A DNA stretch of 64,000 nucleotides, from NCBI RefSeq assembly GCF_009833085.1, contig NZ_QRBZ01000004.1, forward strand, positions 26,588 to 90,587. Direction: 5' to 3'. Origin of the DNA: Nitrosomonas oligotropha. Its GTDB lineage: Bacteria; Pseudomonadota; Gammaproteobacteria; Burkholderiales; Nitrosomonadaceae. Made by a program: the position numbers and the translations under genes. Each line of letters begins with the position of its first letter. Within the stretch, counting starts at the first letter, position 1. Positions 44,979 through 54,190 of this stretch are shown here, one piece after another. The notes below the pieces were generated by a model, which saw nothing but the letters and a program-made list of their open reading frames with translations, made no database searches and was not told where the DNA came from.

Positions 44979-47228
44979 TTAGAATGTGGCGCGCGCGCCC
45001 ACTATGAAACTTCGTCCCGGCTCCGGTGCAAAATTTCGCAAAAAAGAAACCGAATTACGTATTTCCTCGTTCAGCAGATTGTGTCCTTTGGCAAATAGCC
45101 ACAAATTGCCCCATTTGCTCGTTGTGATTTGATAATCTGCCGTTGCGGTCAATAAATGGTAGCTATCAGTGGGTGTTTCGTTTCTTCCCGGATAATGCTG
45201 CGCTTCAGCCCGGGTGTACCGTACCGCGGTATTCCAGGTGGGGTTGCCGTATCCCAGTTCGGCGCCGTAACGAAGTGGCGGCATACGCGGTACATCATCG
45301 CGGTCGCCAGTGACAAAACGGCCGCGTACATAATCGGAAAATAAACTGAGCAGCAAATTGCCTTGCGGCATTTGATAAAGCGTTGCGTCAATCCTGGATT
45401 CGAAGCCGATAAACTCGGCATGCCGTTGATCGTAGGCGAGGACCGATACACATTCCGCATCACTGACACAGCGCTGACGGATCACCTCGTTGTCAATTTC
45501 ATACACCAAACCGGTATTCCGCAGGTAGATAAAATCGTCAGTACGGTTGTAGTAACCGTTGATTCGCGCGCTGATTCGCCCTGGCTTCCATTCAATTCCT
45601 AAATCGGCCATATTCACAGTCTCATTCTTGAGCTGCACATTGCCGATTTCAAAACTGCGAGTCGACAAATGCGGGCCGAGCGCCAATAGTTCCTGGATAT
45701 CCGGCGGACGCTTGCCGCGATTTAAGGTCAGCGTCAATGCGGTATCTGTCCGCGGATTCCATTGCAGTGCTGATGAAGCAGACAATGCTTGATAGTCGAG
45801 TGCGTTGGGTAATTGCACTGGCGGCAGAGCGCTGCCGCGCAGTCTCAATTCGTTTACGCTGGGGTCGATGTGTGCGTGTTCAAAGCGAAGTCCGCCACGC
45901 AAAATCCAATTATTCCAGGCGTAATCTTGCGTAGTGTATAAGCCCAAAGACTGTTGCTTGGTACGAGGTGCAAACGTTTCTACACCCAGCGCGGAAAAAT
46001 TACGATGTATCCAGTGTGCGCCAAAGGTGCCGGTCAGATTCGGAAACGCATGATGACGTACTTCAACACGCCCTTCACCGACATCGTTTTTGAACTTAGT
46101 GAAAGGTGATCCGCCTTCCATCTCAGTATGTCTGTAGTCGACCAAACCATAGCGGAAACTGATGCTTTCGATGCCGCGTGCTGGCTCGTGCCATTCAGAC
46201 TTGAAGTCATAGCGGGTTTGCCGCATGTTAATGCGAATATTGGGAAATAGTGCTTGCGGGCCGAAGATATCTTCAAATCCTGTCAAGTCATTGAGTTTGG
46301 GCAGAATTGTTTCCAAACCATTCAAGTGATTGGGGTCCAGATGATGACTGCCTCTGGGCACTCCGTAGCGATTATCCGTGTGACTGACCGCCATACCCGC
46401 CATGATATTTTGGCCAATCCATGATATACCGGCAAAACCGCCGACTCCTCTGCTATCGGTATTGGGGATTGTGCCACTGGCATTTTGTATCTCTGACAGA
46501 CCGAATTGTTGTTCTACCAATCTTTCGTCAATTGCTTTTCCTGGAATTTGAGTATCACCCCGTTTGCGCAAGAATCCTCCCAAACTGAATGCCAGCCGGT
46601 CTTTTCCCAGATTCAATTTAAAGGCGGAATTTGTGCCGTCTCCGTTAGTGTCATAGCGGCTCTCGACAGAACCGCTGGCGGGTTTTGTGGCGCGCTTTCC
46701 GGGTATGCGATGATCGTTAACATCAACAATGCCGCCGATTGCGTTGCCGCCATAGCGAATGATTTCCGGGCCTCGCATGATTCTGATTTCTTCGGCGAAT
46801 AAGGGATCGATCGCCACGGCATGATCCGGGCTCAAGCTGGTGGCGTCATGGGTGCCAATACCGCTTTGTAAAATGCGCACCCGGGATCCGGTTAGGCCAC
46901 GGATCGCCGGGATGCCCACTCCGGGACCAAAGGAAGCATTGCTAACGCCGAGTTCCTCGTTCAAGGTTTGACCCAGTGTGTTGCCTTGTTGCAATCGTAG
47001 CGAACGGCCTTTCAGTGTGCTGGTATTGGGCTGGGAGGGTTGATCCGGCGTAACACCGATAATGTTGATCGGTGTCATTTGCACAGCGGGATTGTGTGCG
47101 CTGGCTTCGGGCCTGACTTTGGTTACTGCCGGATCCCCGGTTACTTGTTCCGCTATTGCTTTGTCCATTGCACTCATCGTCATTACCGCAATAATGCTGG
47201 CCGCTATTTGCCGTGCGGAATGGAACAT
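44979..47228 (-). CDS. TonB-dependent outer membrane receptor (ZnuD-like)
   Basis: This 749-residue outer membrane transporter has a signal peptide and a plug domain at about residues 60-190 (LGQTLNEELGVSNASFGPGV; PAIRGLTGSRVRILQSGI; EEIRIMRGPEIIRYGGNAIG). A beta-barrel follows and ends in the typical aromatic C-terminus (SFIVGARATF). A histidine-containing loop, RGSHHLDPNHLNGLE, lies in the barrel. Relatives such as ZnuD import zinc or haem with energy from TonB. The zinc reading here comes from its neighbours: a Zur-like regulator, two COG0523 GTPases and two secreted proteins. It starts 331 bases from the divergent GTPase. A weak ribosome site precedes the ATG. Confidence 0.8.
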   Translation of the reverse strand: MFHSARQIAASIIAVMTMSAMDKAIAEQVTGDPAVTKVRPEASAHNPAVQMTPINIIGVTPDQPSQPNTSTLKGRSLRLQQGNTLGQTLNEELGVSNASFGPGVGIPAIRGLTGSRVRILQSGIGTHDATSLSPDHAVAIDPLFAEEIRIMRGPEIIRYGGNAIGGIVDVNDHRIPGKRATKPASGSVESRYDTNGDGTNSAFKLNLGKDRLAFSLGGFLRKRGDTQIPGKAIDERLVEQQFGLSEIQNASGTIPNTDSRGVGGFAGISWIGQNIMAGMAVSHTDNRYGVPRGSHHLDPNHLNGLETILPKLNDLTGFEDIFGPQALFPNIRINMRQTRYDFKSEWHEPARGIESISFRYGLVDYRHTEMEGGSPFTKFKNDVGEGRVEVRHHAFPNLTGTFGAHWIHRNFSALGVETFAPRTKQQSLGLYTTQDYAWNNWILRGGLRFEHAHIDPSVNELRLRGSALPPVQLPNALDYQALSASSALQWNPRTDTALTLTLNRGKRPPDIQELLALGPHLSTRSFEIGNVQLKNETVNMADLGIEWKPGRISARINGYYNRTDDFIYLRNTGLVYEIDNEVIRQRCVSDAECVSVLAYDQRHAEFIGFESRIDATLYQMPQGNLLLSLFSDYVRGRFVTGDRDDVPRMPPLRYGAELGYGNPTWNTAVRYTRAEAQHYPGRNETPTDSYHLLTATADYQITTSKWGNLWLFAKGHNLLNEEIRNSVSFLRNFAPEPGRSFIVGARATF

Positions 47229-47513
47229 ACTTCACTGACTGTTGGCGTTTGAAGAATTTTTACGATTAACCGCGCATTATTCAAACCGTTTAATTTTTGC
47301 GAATGCATGATGGTCACTGTAATTTTTAATTGATTCATCGATTATTAATTTCAGTAATCTGTTTAATTTTGTGAAAGCGCACTTCAAACCAAATCTTAAG
47401 AAAGCTGCTGTTGCAAGTCACTGTTAACACACCCATCGCTGAATTGAGTGGTGCCGGAAATTGACTGATTTTTAATGGCTAGGAAGAAATTATATTGTGT
47501 TATTATTTTGATA

Positions 47514-47528
47514 TGTTATATCATAACA
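47514..47528 (+). promoter_or_regulatory. Candidate Zur box
   Basis: TGTTATATCATAACA is a palindrome with perfect six-base arms and a three-base centre. It is the core of the known proteobacterial Zur operator (TGTTAT...ATAACA). It lies 31 bases upstream of the GTPase start, in the divergent region with the TonB-dependent receptor, whose start is about 285 bases away. A second TGTTAT half-site stands at 47498. The rest of the divergent region (47229-47497) has no further strong site. Confidence 0.65.
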
Positions 47529-47559
47529 AATATCAATTCTACTAATTTAAATCAAACTA

Positions 47560-48762
47560 ATGTCAACTGATCGATTACCGGTGACTGTGCTTTCCGGGTT
47601 TCTGGGTGCGGGTAAAACAACCGTATTGAGTCATATTTTGAATAACCGGCAAAAACTGCGTGTTGCGGTCATTGTGAATGATATGAGCGAAATCAATGTT
47701 GATGCTTCCATCATTGAGAAAGAAATTTCATTTAACCGCGCAGAAGAAAAGCTCATAGAGATGAGCAATGGCTGCATTTGCTGTACCTTGCGCGAAGATT
47801 TGCTCATCGAGGTACGGCGGCTGGCCATTGAGAAAAAGTTCGATTATCTGGTCATTGAATCCACAGGCATATCCGAACCGTTACCGATCGCAGAAACATT
47901 TACATTCGCTGACGAGAAGGGAATCAGCCTATCCGATATCGCCCGGCTCGATACGATGGTAACGGTTGTGGATGCGGTTAATTTCATGAAGGATTTTGAA
48001 GAAGCGAAAATGCTTCAGGAAACAGGAGAAAGCCTGGGGGAAGATGATGAACGCAGTGTCGCTGATCTCCTGATTGATCAAGTGGAATTCAGTGATGTCA
48101 TTTTGATCAACAAAATTGACTTGATCAGTCCCGGTGAGTTAATTCAACTTCGAGGTATCTTGCGCAGTTTGAATACCGAAGCTGAAATTATTGCCATCCA
48201 GGATGGCCGGGTTGAATTACACAAACTTCTAAACACCGGAAAGTTCAGTTTTGAGCATGCCCAGCAGGCACCCGGCTGGTTAAAGGAGATGCGCGGGGAA
48301 CATATACCTGAAACGGAAGAGTACGGCATCAGCAGTTTTGTTTACACAGCCAGGAAACCGTTTCATCCTCAACGGTTCTACGATTTTATCCATCAACCTT
48401 GGTCAGAAGGAAAATTACTCCGGTCAAAGGGATATTTCTGGCTGGCAACCCGGCCGGACTATGCAGGTCAGTGGAGTCAAGCCGGTGGCATCGCGCACTA
48501 TGGTTATGCTGGTATGTTTTGGAAAGCTGTGCCCAGAAATGAGTGGCCGCACGATGAGGATTATTTGAAATCGATACTGGAGAAATGGGAAGAACCGCAT
48601 GGAGACCGGCGGCAAGAATTGGTTTTTATCGGTCAGAATATTGATCAACAAGGAATATGCCAATGGCTGGACGAATGTTTGGTGACCGATGAAGAATCGC
48701 AAGCCGGAGAGAAAGACTGGTTAACCTTGGAAGATCCATTTCCTGTGTGGAGTGATCGATAG
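47560..48762 (+). CDS. COG0523 zinc-metallochaperone-type GTPase (ZigA-like)
   Basis: This GTPase of the G3E/CobW family has 400 residues. It has Walker [10 protein letters not shown] (13-21) and the family's metal-binding GCICC at 71-75. [16 protein letters not shown] and a guanine-specific NKID (in LINKIDLI) follow. The C-terminal CobW_C domain reads [10 protein letters not shown] and [15 protein letters not shown], as in the ZigA/YjiA group. Such proteins deliver zinc to client enzymes when zinc is scarce. A Zur-box-like palindrome overlaps its promoter region and a Zur-like gene follows 124 bases downstream. No clear ribosome site stands before the ATG. Confidence 0.85.
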   Translation: MSTDRLPVTVLSGFLGAGKTTVLSHILNNRQKLRVAVIVNDMSEINVDASIIEKEISFNRAEEKLIEMSNGCICCTLREDLLIEVRRLAIEKKFDYLVIESTGISEPLPIAETFTFADEKGISLSDIARLDTMVTVVDAVNFMKDFEEAKMLQETGESLGEDDERSVADLLIDQVEFSDVILINKIDLISPGELIQLRGILRSLNTEAEIIAIQDGRVELHKLLNTGKFSFEHAQQAPGWLKEMRGEHIPETEEYGISSFVYTARKPFHPQRFYDFIHQPWSEGKLLRSKGYFWLATRPDYAGQWSQAGGIAHYGYAGMFWKAVPRNEWPHDEDYLKSILEKWEEPHGDRRQELVFIGQNIDQQGICQWLDECLVTDEESQAGEKDWLTLEDPFPVWSDR

Positions 48763-48886
48763 GTGATGATTTTGATTTTCAAATGAATTTGTGGATTTGC
48801 ACATAGAATTTCTCTCGCGTGATATGCTTTTGCCGGTTAATCACTAGAAGTATTTCTAATCATTCTGAATACTGAAATTTTTAAAA

Positions 48887-49351
48887 ATGTCAGTCGATAT
48901 CGAACAAATAATCAAAAAATCACGGGAAGTTTGTGCGTCGGCAGGAACAAAATTAACGCATAAACGAAAGAATGTTCTCATGGTGTTGTTGGCTTCTGCT
49001 ACGCCGCTTTCGGCGTATGAAATCGTGGATCGGTATAAAACGCAATTCCAGGAATCGTTACCGGTGATGTCCGTTTATCGCATGCTGGATTTCCTGATTC
49101 AGGAAAAACTGGTTCATAAACTGGAAACTGCCGGTCAGTATATGTCGTGTGCGCATATTGCATGCGATCATCAGCATGAAACACCGCAATTTCTGATCTG
49201 TGATCGCTGTGGCAGTGTCAAGGAAGTCGGTATCAAAAAACGCATCATCGAGGAACTTGAACGTAGCATTCAAAGCACCGGTTTTATGTTGGCGCAAAAA
49301 CAACTGGAACTGCATGGGGTTTGTGAACATTGCCAAAGCCATCCAGCGTGA
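48887..49351 (+). CDS. zur: Fur family transcriptional regulator, Zur-like
   Basis: This 154-residue metal-sensing repressor has an N-terminal winged helix (about residues 20-85, with KLTHKRKNVLMVLL and LPVMSVYRMLDFLIQEKLVH). A dimerisation domain follows, with the structural zinc site CDRC (Cys105, Cys108) and CEHC (Cys146, Cys149). The sensory region has CAHIACDHQHE. The spacing CxxC...CxxC and the neighbours point to Zur and not Fur. It is flanked by two COG0523 GTPases. It is expected to repress the cluster when zinc is sufficient. The specificity is inferred from context and a nearby palindrome. Confidence 0.8.
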   Translation: MSVDIEQIIKKSREVCASAGTKLTHKRKNVLMVLLASATPLSAYEIVDRYKTQFQESLPVMSVYRMLDFLIQEKLVHKLETAGQYMSCAHIACDHQHETPQFLICDRCGSVKEVGIKKRIIEELERSIQSTGFMLAQKQLELHGVCEHCQSHPA

Positions 49352-49391
49352 GAGCTGTCTCGTGGCTTGCTACTCAGCGAGCTGAAGGATT

Positions 49392-50510
49392 GTGGATACT
49401 GTAACAAAACCACCGCCGATTCCGGTTTCGCTGCTGACTGGTTTTTTAGGCAGCGGCAAAACGACGGTGTTAAATCATCTGGTTCAGCAGCCACTCTTTA
49501 AACGAACCCTGGTTGTGATTAACGAATTCGGTGCAATCAGCCTGGACCATTTGCTGGTTGCGCATAGCAATGAAACCTTGGTCATGGAAGTGGGAGATGG
49601 ATGTATCTGCTGTGCGATGCGCGGTGATTTGGCCAAGGTGCTTAAAGATATCACCTGGCGTTTTTCCCGCAACGGAGTACGCCACTACGACCGGGTGATC
49701 ATCGAAGCCACCGGACTGGCTGATCCGGCTCCGATTTTACATACCTTGATGACGGATAAAAACATTTCCGCGCGCTATCGTTTGGATGCTGTGGTCACTA
49801 CCATTGATTGTGTCCACGCGATGGATACATTGGACCATCATCCCGAAGCCGTAAAGCAGGCTGCGATAGCAGACCGGATTGTTTTAACCAAAAGTGATTT
49901 AATCGATGAACAGCAACGCTGTATGTTGCAACAACGCTTGGCGATTCTGAATCCCGCCGCTTTACAATTTTTGGCTGTAAACGGTCAGGTGGAAGGGCCA
50001 GCGGTATTCAGTGCTAACTTATTTTCGATAGATCAAAAAACACCGGATGTTGTCAGATGGTTGAGCGCGGAAGCGTATGCCGGGAATCCTTCAAGCCGAT
50101 ATGAATTTGTGCCGCATGGTGCAGCGCAAACTTTCCATTCTCTCAATAGATCCACCGTTAAACAGCCGGATATAAATCGCCATGATGATCATATTTTGTC
50201 CTATTGTTTTACCTTTGACGAGCCGATCGATCCTGAATTGTTTGAGGATTGGTTGAATTTGCTGCTGACGGTCAAGGGCGCGGATATTTTGCGCATCAAG
50301 GGGATGGTGAATATGAAGAATCGTGCCGGTCCGATAGTTATTCATGGGGTACAGCATATTTTTCATCCCCCGGTGGAATTGACCGGATGGCCATCGGAAG
50401 ATCGGCGAACCCGCATTGTATTTATCACCCGGAATGTACCTCGTTCAGTGATCGAGGATACATTTTCCGCGTTGACCGGATGCGCGGCGTTGCCTGCAAG
50501 CAGCCATTAG
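49392..50510 (+). CDS. CobW/COG0523 family GTPase (second copy)
   Basis: This G3E GTPase of 372 residues is distinct from the first. Walker A is in LLTGFLGSGKTTVLNHLV (residues 14-31), and GCICC at 70-74 follows VMEVGD. VIIEATGLADPAPILHTLM and LTKSDLI supply the switch and base-specificity regions (TKxD). The C-terminal domain has DILRIKGMVNMKNRAGPIVI and FITRNVPRSVIEDTF. The start is GTG at 49392, with AAGGA close by, 40 bases after zur, so it probably shares that transcript. It likely delivers a metal (zinc by context) to a client protein. Its stop overlaps the convergent deacetylase by four bases. Confidence 0.83.
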   Translation: MDTVTKPPPIPVSLLTGFLGSGKTTVLNHLVQQPLFKRTLVVINEFGAISLDHLLVAHSNETLVMEVGDGCICCAMRGDLAKVLKDITWRFSRNGVRHYDRVIIEATGLADPAPILHTLMTDKNISARYRLDAVVTTIDCVHAMDTLDHHPEAVKQAAIADRIVLTKSDLIDEQQRCMLQQRLAILNPAALQFLAVNGQVEGPAVFSANLFSIDQKTPDVVRWLSAEAYAGNPSSRYEFVPHGAAQTFHSLNRSTVKQPDINRHDDHILSYCFTFDEPIDPELFEDWLNLLLTVKGADILRIKGMVNMKNRAGPIVIHGVQHIFHPPVELTGWPSEDRRTRIVFITRNVPRSVIEDTFSALTGCAALPASSH

Positions 50511-51457
50511 CGGTTTGCGGTAACGGGCGGGATCTTTTTTGCCTGTAATACTTGAATATGCGCGGCTGCACAGCGTGCTAATGACTTTAAATCGTAACCG
50601 CCTTCCAGCGCCGAAACAATGCGGCTATGCGCATGGTGATCAGCGATAACCATGATCTGCCGTGTGATCCAGACATAGTCTTCGTCTTCAAGTTGCAGCT
50701 GGGCCATGTCGTCGTCGCGATGCGCATCGAACCCGGCGGAGATGAAAATCATCTCCGGTTTGAAGCGGTCGAGCGCCGGTAACCAATGATCGGTGACGGC
50801 TTGGCGGAATACCGCGCCGTTGCAGCCGCGCGGCAGCGGCACGTTGATCATGCGTTCGGTGGCGCTGTTTGCGCCGCTGTAGGGATAAAACGGGTGCTGA
50901 AACGTCGAGCACAGCATGACGTGCGGGTTGTCACGGAAAATCTCTTCGCTGCCGTTGCCGTGGTGCACGTCAAAATCCAGAATGGCGACGCGTTGCAGCT
51001 GATGCTGCGCAATGGCATGCGCCACCCCGACCGCGATATTGTTGAACAGGCAGAATCCCATGGCGCGGTCCGATTCCGCATGATGACCGGGCGGACGGAC
51101 GGCGCAGAATGCATTGTTGACGGTACCGGCCAGAACCAGATCGGTGGCCAGCACAACCGCTCCCGCTGCGTGTAACGCGGCACTGAGTGAAAAAGGATTC
51201 ATCGCGGTATCCGCATCCAATGCGATCAAACCGGCCGCCGGGGTATCCCGGCGGATGCTTTCAATGTATTCCAAAGTATGCACGCGCGCCAATTGTTCCG
51301 TTGTGGCCAGCGGCGCCTCGTAACGCTGCAATTGCGCCAGCAACCCGCTGGTTTTCAGTTCGTTTTCAATGACGATTAAGCGCTGCGGGCACTCCGGATG
51401 GGCCATGCCCATGTCATGCTTGAGACAATCCGGGTGGGTGATATATGCTGTTTGCAC
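50507..51457 (-). CDS. Histone deacetylase family hydrolase
   Basis: This metal-dependent deacetylase of the arginase/deacetylase fold has 316 residues. In bacteria relatives act on acetylpolyamines, acetoin-related or acetyl-lysine substrates. MAHPECPQRLIVIENELK is the N-terminal signature. CAVRPPGHHAESDRAMGFCL has the catalytic His pair, ILDFDVHHGNGSEEIF provides the zinc ligands Asp and His, and FISAGFDAHRDDDMAQLQL supplies the last Asp. It is a zinc enzyme next to a zinc-handling cluster, which may be chance. The promoter region lies in the 150 bases before 51615, shared with the divergent gene. Confidence 0.88.
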   Translation of the reverse strand: MQTAYITHPDCLKHDMGMAHPECPQRLIVIENELKTSGLLAQLQRYEAPLATTEQLARVHTLEYIESIRRDTPAAGLIALDADTAMNPFSLSAALHAAGAVVLATDLVLAGTVNNAFCAVRPPGHHAESDRAMGFCLFNNIAVGVAHAIAQHQLQRVAILDFDVHHGNGSEEIFRDNPHVMLCSTFQHPFYPYSGANSATERMINVPLPRGCNGAVFRQAVTDHWLPALDRFKPEMIFISAGFDAHRDDDMAQLQLEDEDYVWITRQIMVIADHHAHSRIVSALEGGYDLKSLARCAAAHIQVLQAKKIPPVTANR

Positions 51458-51614
51458 GCTATTTCCTGTTACGTTGAAGTTTGATGCCGGCAGGTGTTGA
51501 AAGCCAAAGTTTATACAATCAAACGGCTATACCATGATAAATTATCGCTATCATGAATAATAGCTGTTATCTGTTACGTTTAATTGCATTTTTTCGTCAT
51601 ATGGGGAGTCGTTG

Positions 51615-52670
51615 ATGAATGAGTTTATTGCCAAAATATTGAAGTTTGTTTCGTTTGAATCGCTGATGGAAAGAGGCTGGCTGGAAATCGCGCAAATTTT
51701 AATGCCGATTTTCCTTTTGGCTTTGGTATTTCTCGGATTGAGTTTTTATATCCAGCACAAACGCTGGAAAACGGCGGCATCCATTGTGTGCGCGCTCCTG
51801 GCGCTGGTTTATTTGCCGTACGAGTTTTATCGTCAGTCGCTGGTATCCGCGAGAGCGAATGCCAATATCAGCGAGATTCAGGGCAATTTGCAGAGTTATC
51901 TGGATTCGGCCAGCTTAACCCATGCCAAAGGCATTGCGGATAAGGAAGCGGTTGCGAGTATGTTGGACGAGATGATTCATGGCTTGAATCAGGAAAAGAA
52001 AAAAGAGCTGGTGCTGATTTCCTGGCTGGTCGCGGAAAATGAGAAAAACTCGCTCAATCAGATCGACAGCAAACAGAAATCCCTGGGCGATGACATAAAA
52101 TCCAACTTGGCTGCGGCAAAAGTTGAAATTATCGACTCACGTCCGCCGGTTGATAAAATTTCCGACTCTATCGTTAAAAAGCTGGATGATGATGTCAAAG
52201 TTTTAATAGAAAGAAAAATGCAGGGATTCAAACAGGAAATCGATAGTTCGTTGGACGGCTTTAAAGAGAGTATCAATACCTTCGTTCAGGGAGAACTCAA
52301 TAATTATCAAACGAGGTTAGCAGGCATTACGCAACAGAATGTCGATGAATTAAGAAATTACTCCAATAAGGCCAATCAGGCGTTTACTGAGCAAGTCAAT
52401 AAAATCAATCAGGTTTCGTTGAAGAAACTGGATGCGACCAAAGAAAGCATAGAAGGTGTTGGCGCTGCTTCGGATACCAATTTGAAGAATATCGCGCAGC
52501 AAGTCAAGCAGCTGTCAACTTCGCTTGAGATTGCGCAGAAAAAGAATGATATTTTGTTTGAATATAACGAATGCATGCGAACCTCCGGCTTGCTTGATAT
52601 CGGCGGTAAGGTGGAACAGTGCAAGGCGAAATATCAGCAGGACTTGAGTGCGCTGAAAAGGGCGGAATAG
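51615..52670 (+). CDS. Membrane-anchored coiled-coil protein of unknown function
   Basis: This 351-residue protein has two membrane helices near the N-terminus (about residues 27-47, IAQILMPIFLLALVFLGLSF; and 54-70, AASIVCALLALVYL). A long hydrophilic, helical region follows, rich in Lys, Asp, Asn and Gln, with heptad-like spacing, up to about residue 310. This suggests an extended coiled coil in the periplasm or cytoplasm. Two cysteines lie near the C-terminus (ECMRTSG; VEQCKAKYQQ). GGGGAG six bases before the ATG supports the start; a TTG one codon upstream is the alternative. No family is recognised. Confidence 0.6.
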   Translation: MNEFIAKILKFVSFESLMERGWLEIAQILMPIFLLALVFLGLSFYIQHKRWKTAASIVCALLALVYLPYEFYRQSLVSARANANISEIQGNLQSYLDSASLTHAKGIADKEAVASMLDEMIHGLNQEKKKELVLISWLVAENEKNSLNQIDSKQKSLGDDIKSNLAAAKVEIIDSRPPVDKISDSIVKKLDDDVKVLIERKMQGFKQEIDSSLDGFKESINTFVQGELNNYQTRLAGITQQNVDELRNYSNKANQAFTEQVNKINQVSLKKLDATKESIEGVGAASDTNLKNIAQQVKQLSTSLEIAQKKNDILFEYNECMRTSGLLDIGGKVEQCKAKYQQDLSALKRAE

Positions 52671-52725
52671 GATGAATTGATCCGATGGTTTCTGCAGCTT
52701 AAAGCCGGAGCCATCGGGTCACGGT

Positions 52726-53196
52726 TCAATCCTTCGCGTTACGTTCCGCTTGAGATAAAAGATGCGGCCATAAACGCTGCATCGCCAAAAAAGTGAACGA
52801 TGCCGACCAGGTGATCATCGCCAGTCCCGTCAAACCTTCGGTGGCGCTGAGCACGCGGATGGCGCCGGTGGGCACCAGATCTCCAAATCCCACCGTGGTA
52901 AAAACAACCGATGAAAAATAAATAAAGTCAAAAAAATTATTTTCGTTCAAACCGGCGATGTAACCCAATCCGGTATCCAGTTGCATGACCCGATAGCCCA
53001 GCGCAAAAATGATAATTTCCACCACATGGGCTACCAGCAACCCCAGCATGACCACCAGCACACCGATGCGCTTATGGACATGCACGCCCACCGTGCGGCT
53101 TAAGAAACGCAACGCTTCGTAATGCAATACCACGCAAACAGTCACGATGACGCCGGAAACTGCCAGTGCGATTAAGTGAGCAACATGTTCATTCAT
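52726..53196 (-). CDS. Two-pore-helix potassium channel family protein
   Basis: This 156-residue inner-membrane protein has hydrophobic helices at about 8-30, 44-66 and 118-140. A pore loop, FIYFSSVVFTTVGFGDLVP, contains the K+-selectivity filter TVGFGD. The first two helices resemble those of bacterial ion_trans_2 proteins, and the third is the pore-lining inner helix (GLTGLAMITWSASFTFLAMQ). No RCK regulatory domain is attached. It stands alone, convergent with the coiled-coil gene. It probably conducts K+ as a tetramer; gating is unknown. Confidence 0.82.
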   Translation of the reverse strand: MNEHVAHLIALAVSGVIVTVCVVLHYEALRFLSRTVGVHVHKRIGVLVVMLGLLVAHVVEIIIFALGYRVMQLDTGLGYIAGLNENNFFDFIYFSSVVFTTVGFGDLVPTGAIRVLSATEGLTGLAMITWSASFTFLAMQRLWPHLLSQAERNAKD

Positions 53197-53367
53197 TATT
53201 TATTGACAAGTAAATTAGCGGTCACAAAACAGAGCCTGGATACTTATCATGGAAGCTGATTTATGTGATTATTATCCCATGTATCCCGGCATCACCGTTA
53301 CATAACGGCTGATATACCGGCAGGCAGTTAATACTGTGATGGCATATATCGATAAAGGGAAGGATTT

Positions 53368-54150
53368 ATGGGGCAGGTAACTGAAATTGTTGGCCGCGGG
53401 CTGGCACACTTCTTAACCAAGCCGGTGCGGCAGAGCGTTCAGGTGGCAACGATTAGTCAGGAAAAACTGGCCGCTACTTTGCAGCCCGGCGATGTGCTGC
53501 TGGTGGAGGGAGATACCCGTGTTAGCGTAGCCATCAAATACCTCACACAATCCACCTGGTCGCATGCCGCGCTGTACATTGGTAACGTGCTACCGCACAG
53601 CGCGCCCTGGCAGCTGCCCCAGGTACTGATTGAAGCCGATCTGAAGGAAGGTGTGCGCGCGATAACGCTCGCGCACTATGCGCAAATGCATACCCGGATT
53701 TGCCGTCCTGTCGGTTTGAACGATGAGGATCGGAAGCGCGTGGTGGATTTTGTTATCGCGCGTATCGGCCAGCACTATGATCTCAAGCACATTTTCGATC
53801 TTTTGCGCTATTTGCTGCCGACAATGCCGGTTCCGACAAGATTTCGCAGACGTATGCTAGCCCTCGGCAGTGGAGATCCGACACGGGCGATCTGTTCGAC
53901 GCTGATCGCGCAAGCGTTTGAGTCGGTGCGTTATCCGATATTGCCGGAAATTCAACGCGCCTGGTCGGATGATCCAAGGCATACCGATTGTTACGCGGAT
54001 ATCTACCATATTCGTCATTACAGCCTTTATACACCGCGCGATTTCGATATCTCGCCCTACTTTGACATTATTAAACCGGTGATTGAAAATGGTTTTGACT
54101 ACCGCTCACTGGCTTGGAGCGACGAAGATCGCGAACCCGGCTGTGAATAG
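53368..54150 (+). CDS. YiiX/YebB-like NlpC/P60-family cysteine hydrolase
   Basis: This 260-residue protein has the permuted papain-like fold of YiiX relatives. LQPGDVLLVEGDTRVSVAIK marks the start. The histidine is His66 in TWSHAALYIGNV, and the nucleophile Cys176 is in RAICSTLIAQAFESV, in the reversed order typical of this group. EADLKEGVRAITLAHYA lies between. No signal peptide is evident, so it may act in the cytoplasm or at the membrane. Substrates in this family are thought to be peptide or lipid-linked amide bonds, but none is shown. It stands alone; the 170 bases upstream hold no other feature. Confidence 0.75.
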   Translation: MGQVTEIVGRGLAHFLTKPVRQSVQVATISQEKLAATLQPGDVLLVEGDTRVSVAIKYLTQSTWSHAALYIGNVLPHSAPWQLPQVLIEADLKEGVRAITLAHYAQMHTRICRPVGLNDEDRKRVVDFVIARIGQHYDLKHIFDLLRYLLPTMPVPTRFRRRMLALGSGDPTRAICSTLIAQAFESVRYPILPEIQRAWSDDPRHTDCYADIYHIRHYSLYTPRDFDISPYFDIIKPVIENGFDYRSLAWSDEDREPGCE

Positions 54151-54190
54151 CGGAATGACAGTAATTCATCCAGAATGAGGCATTGATATC

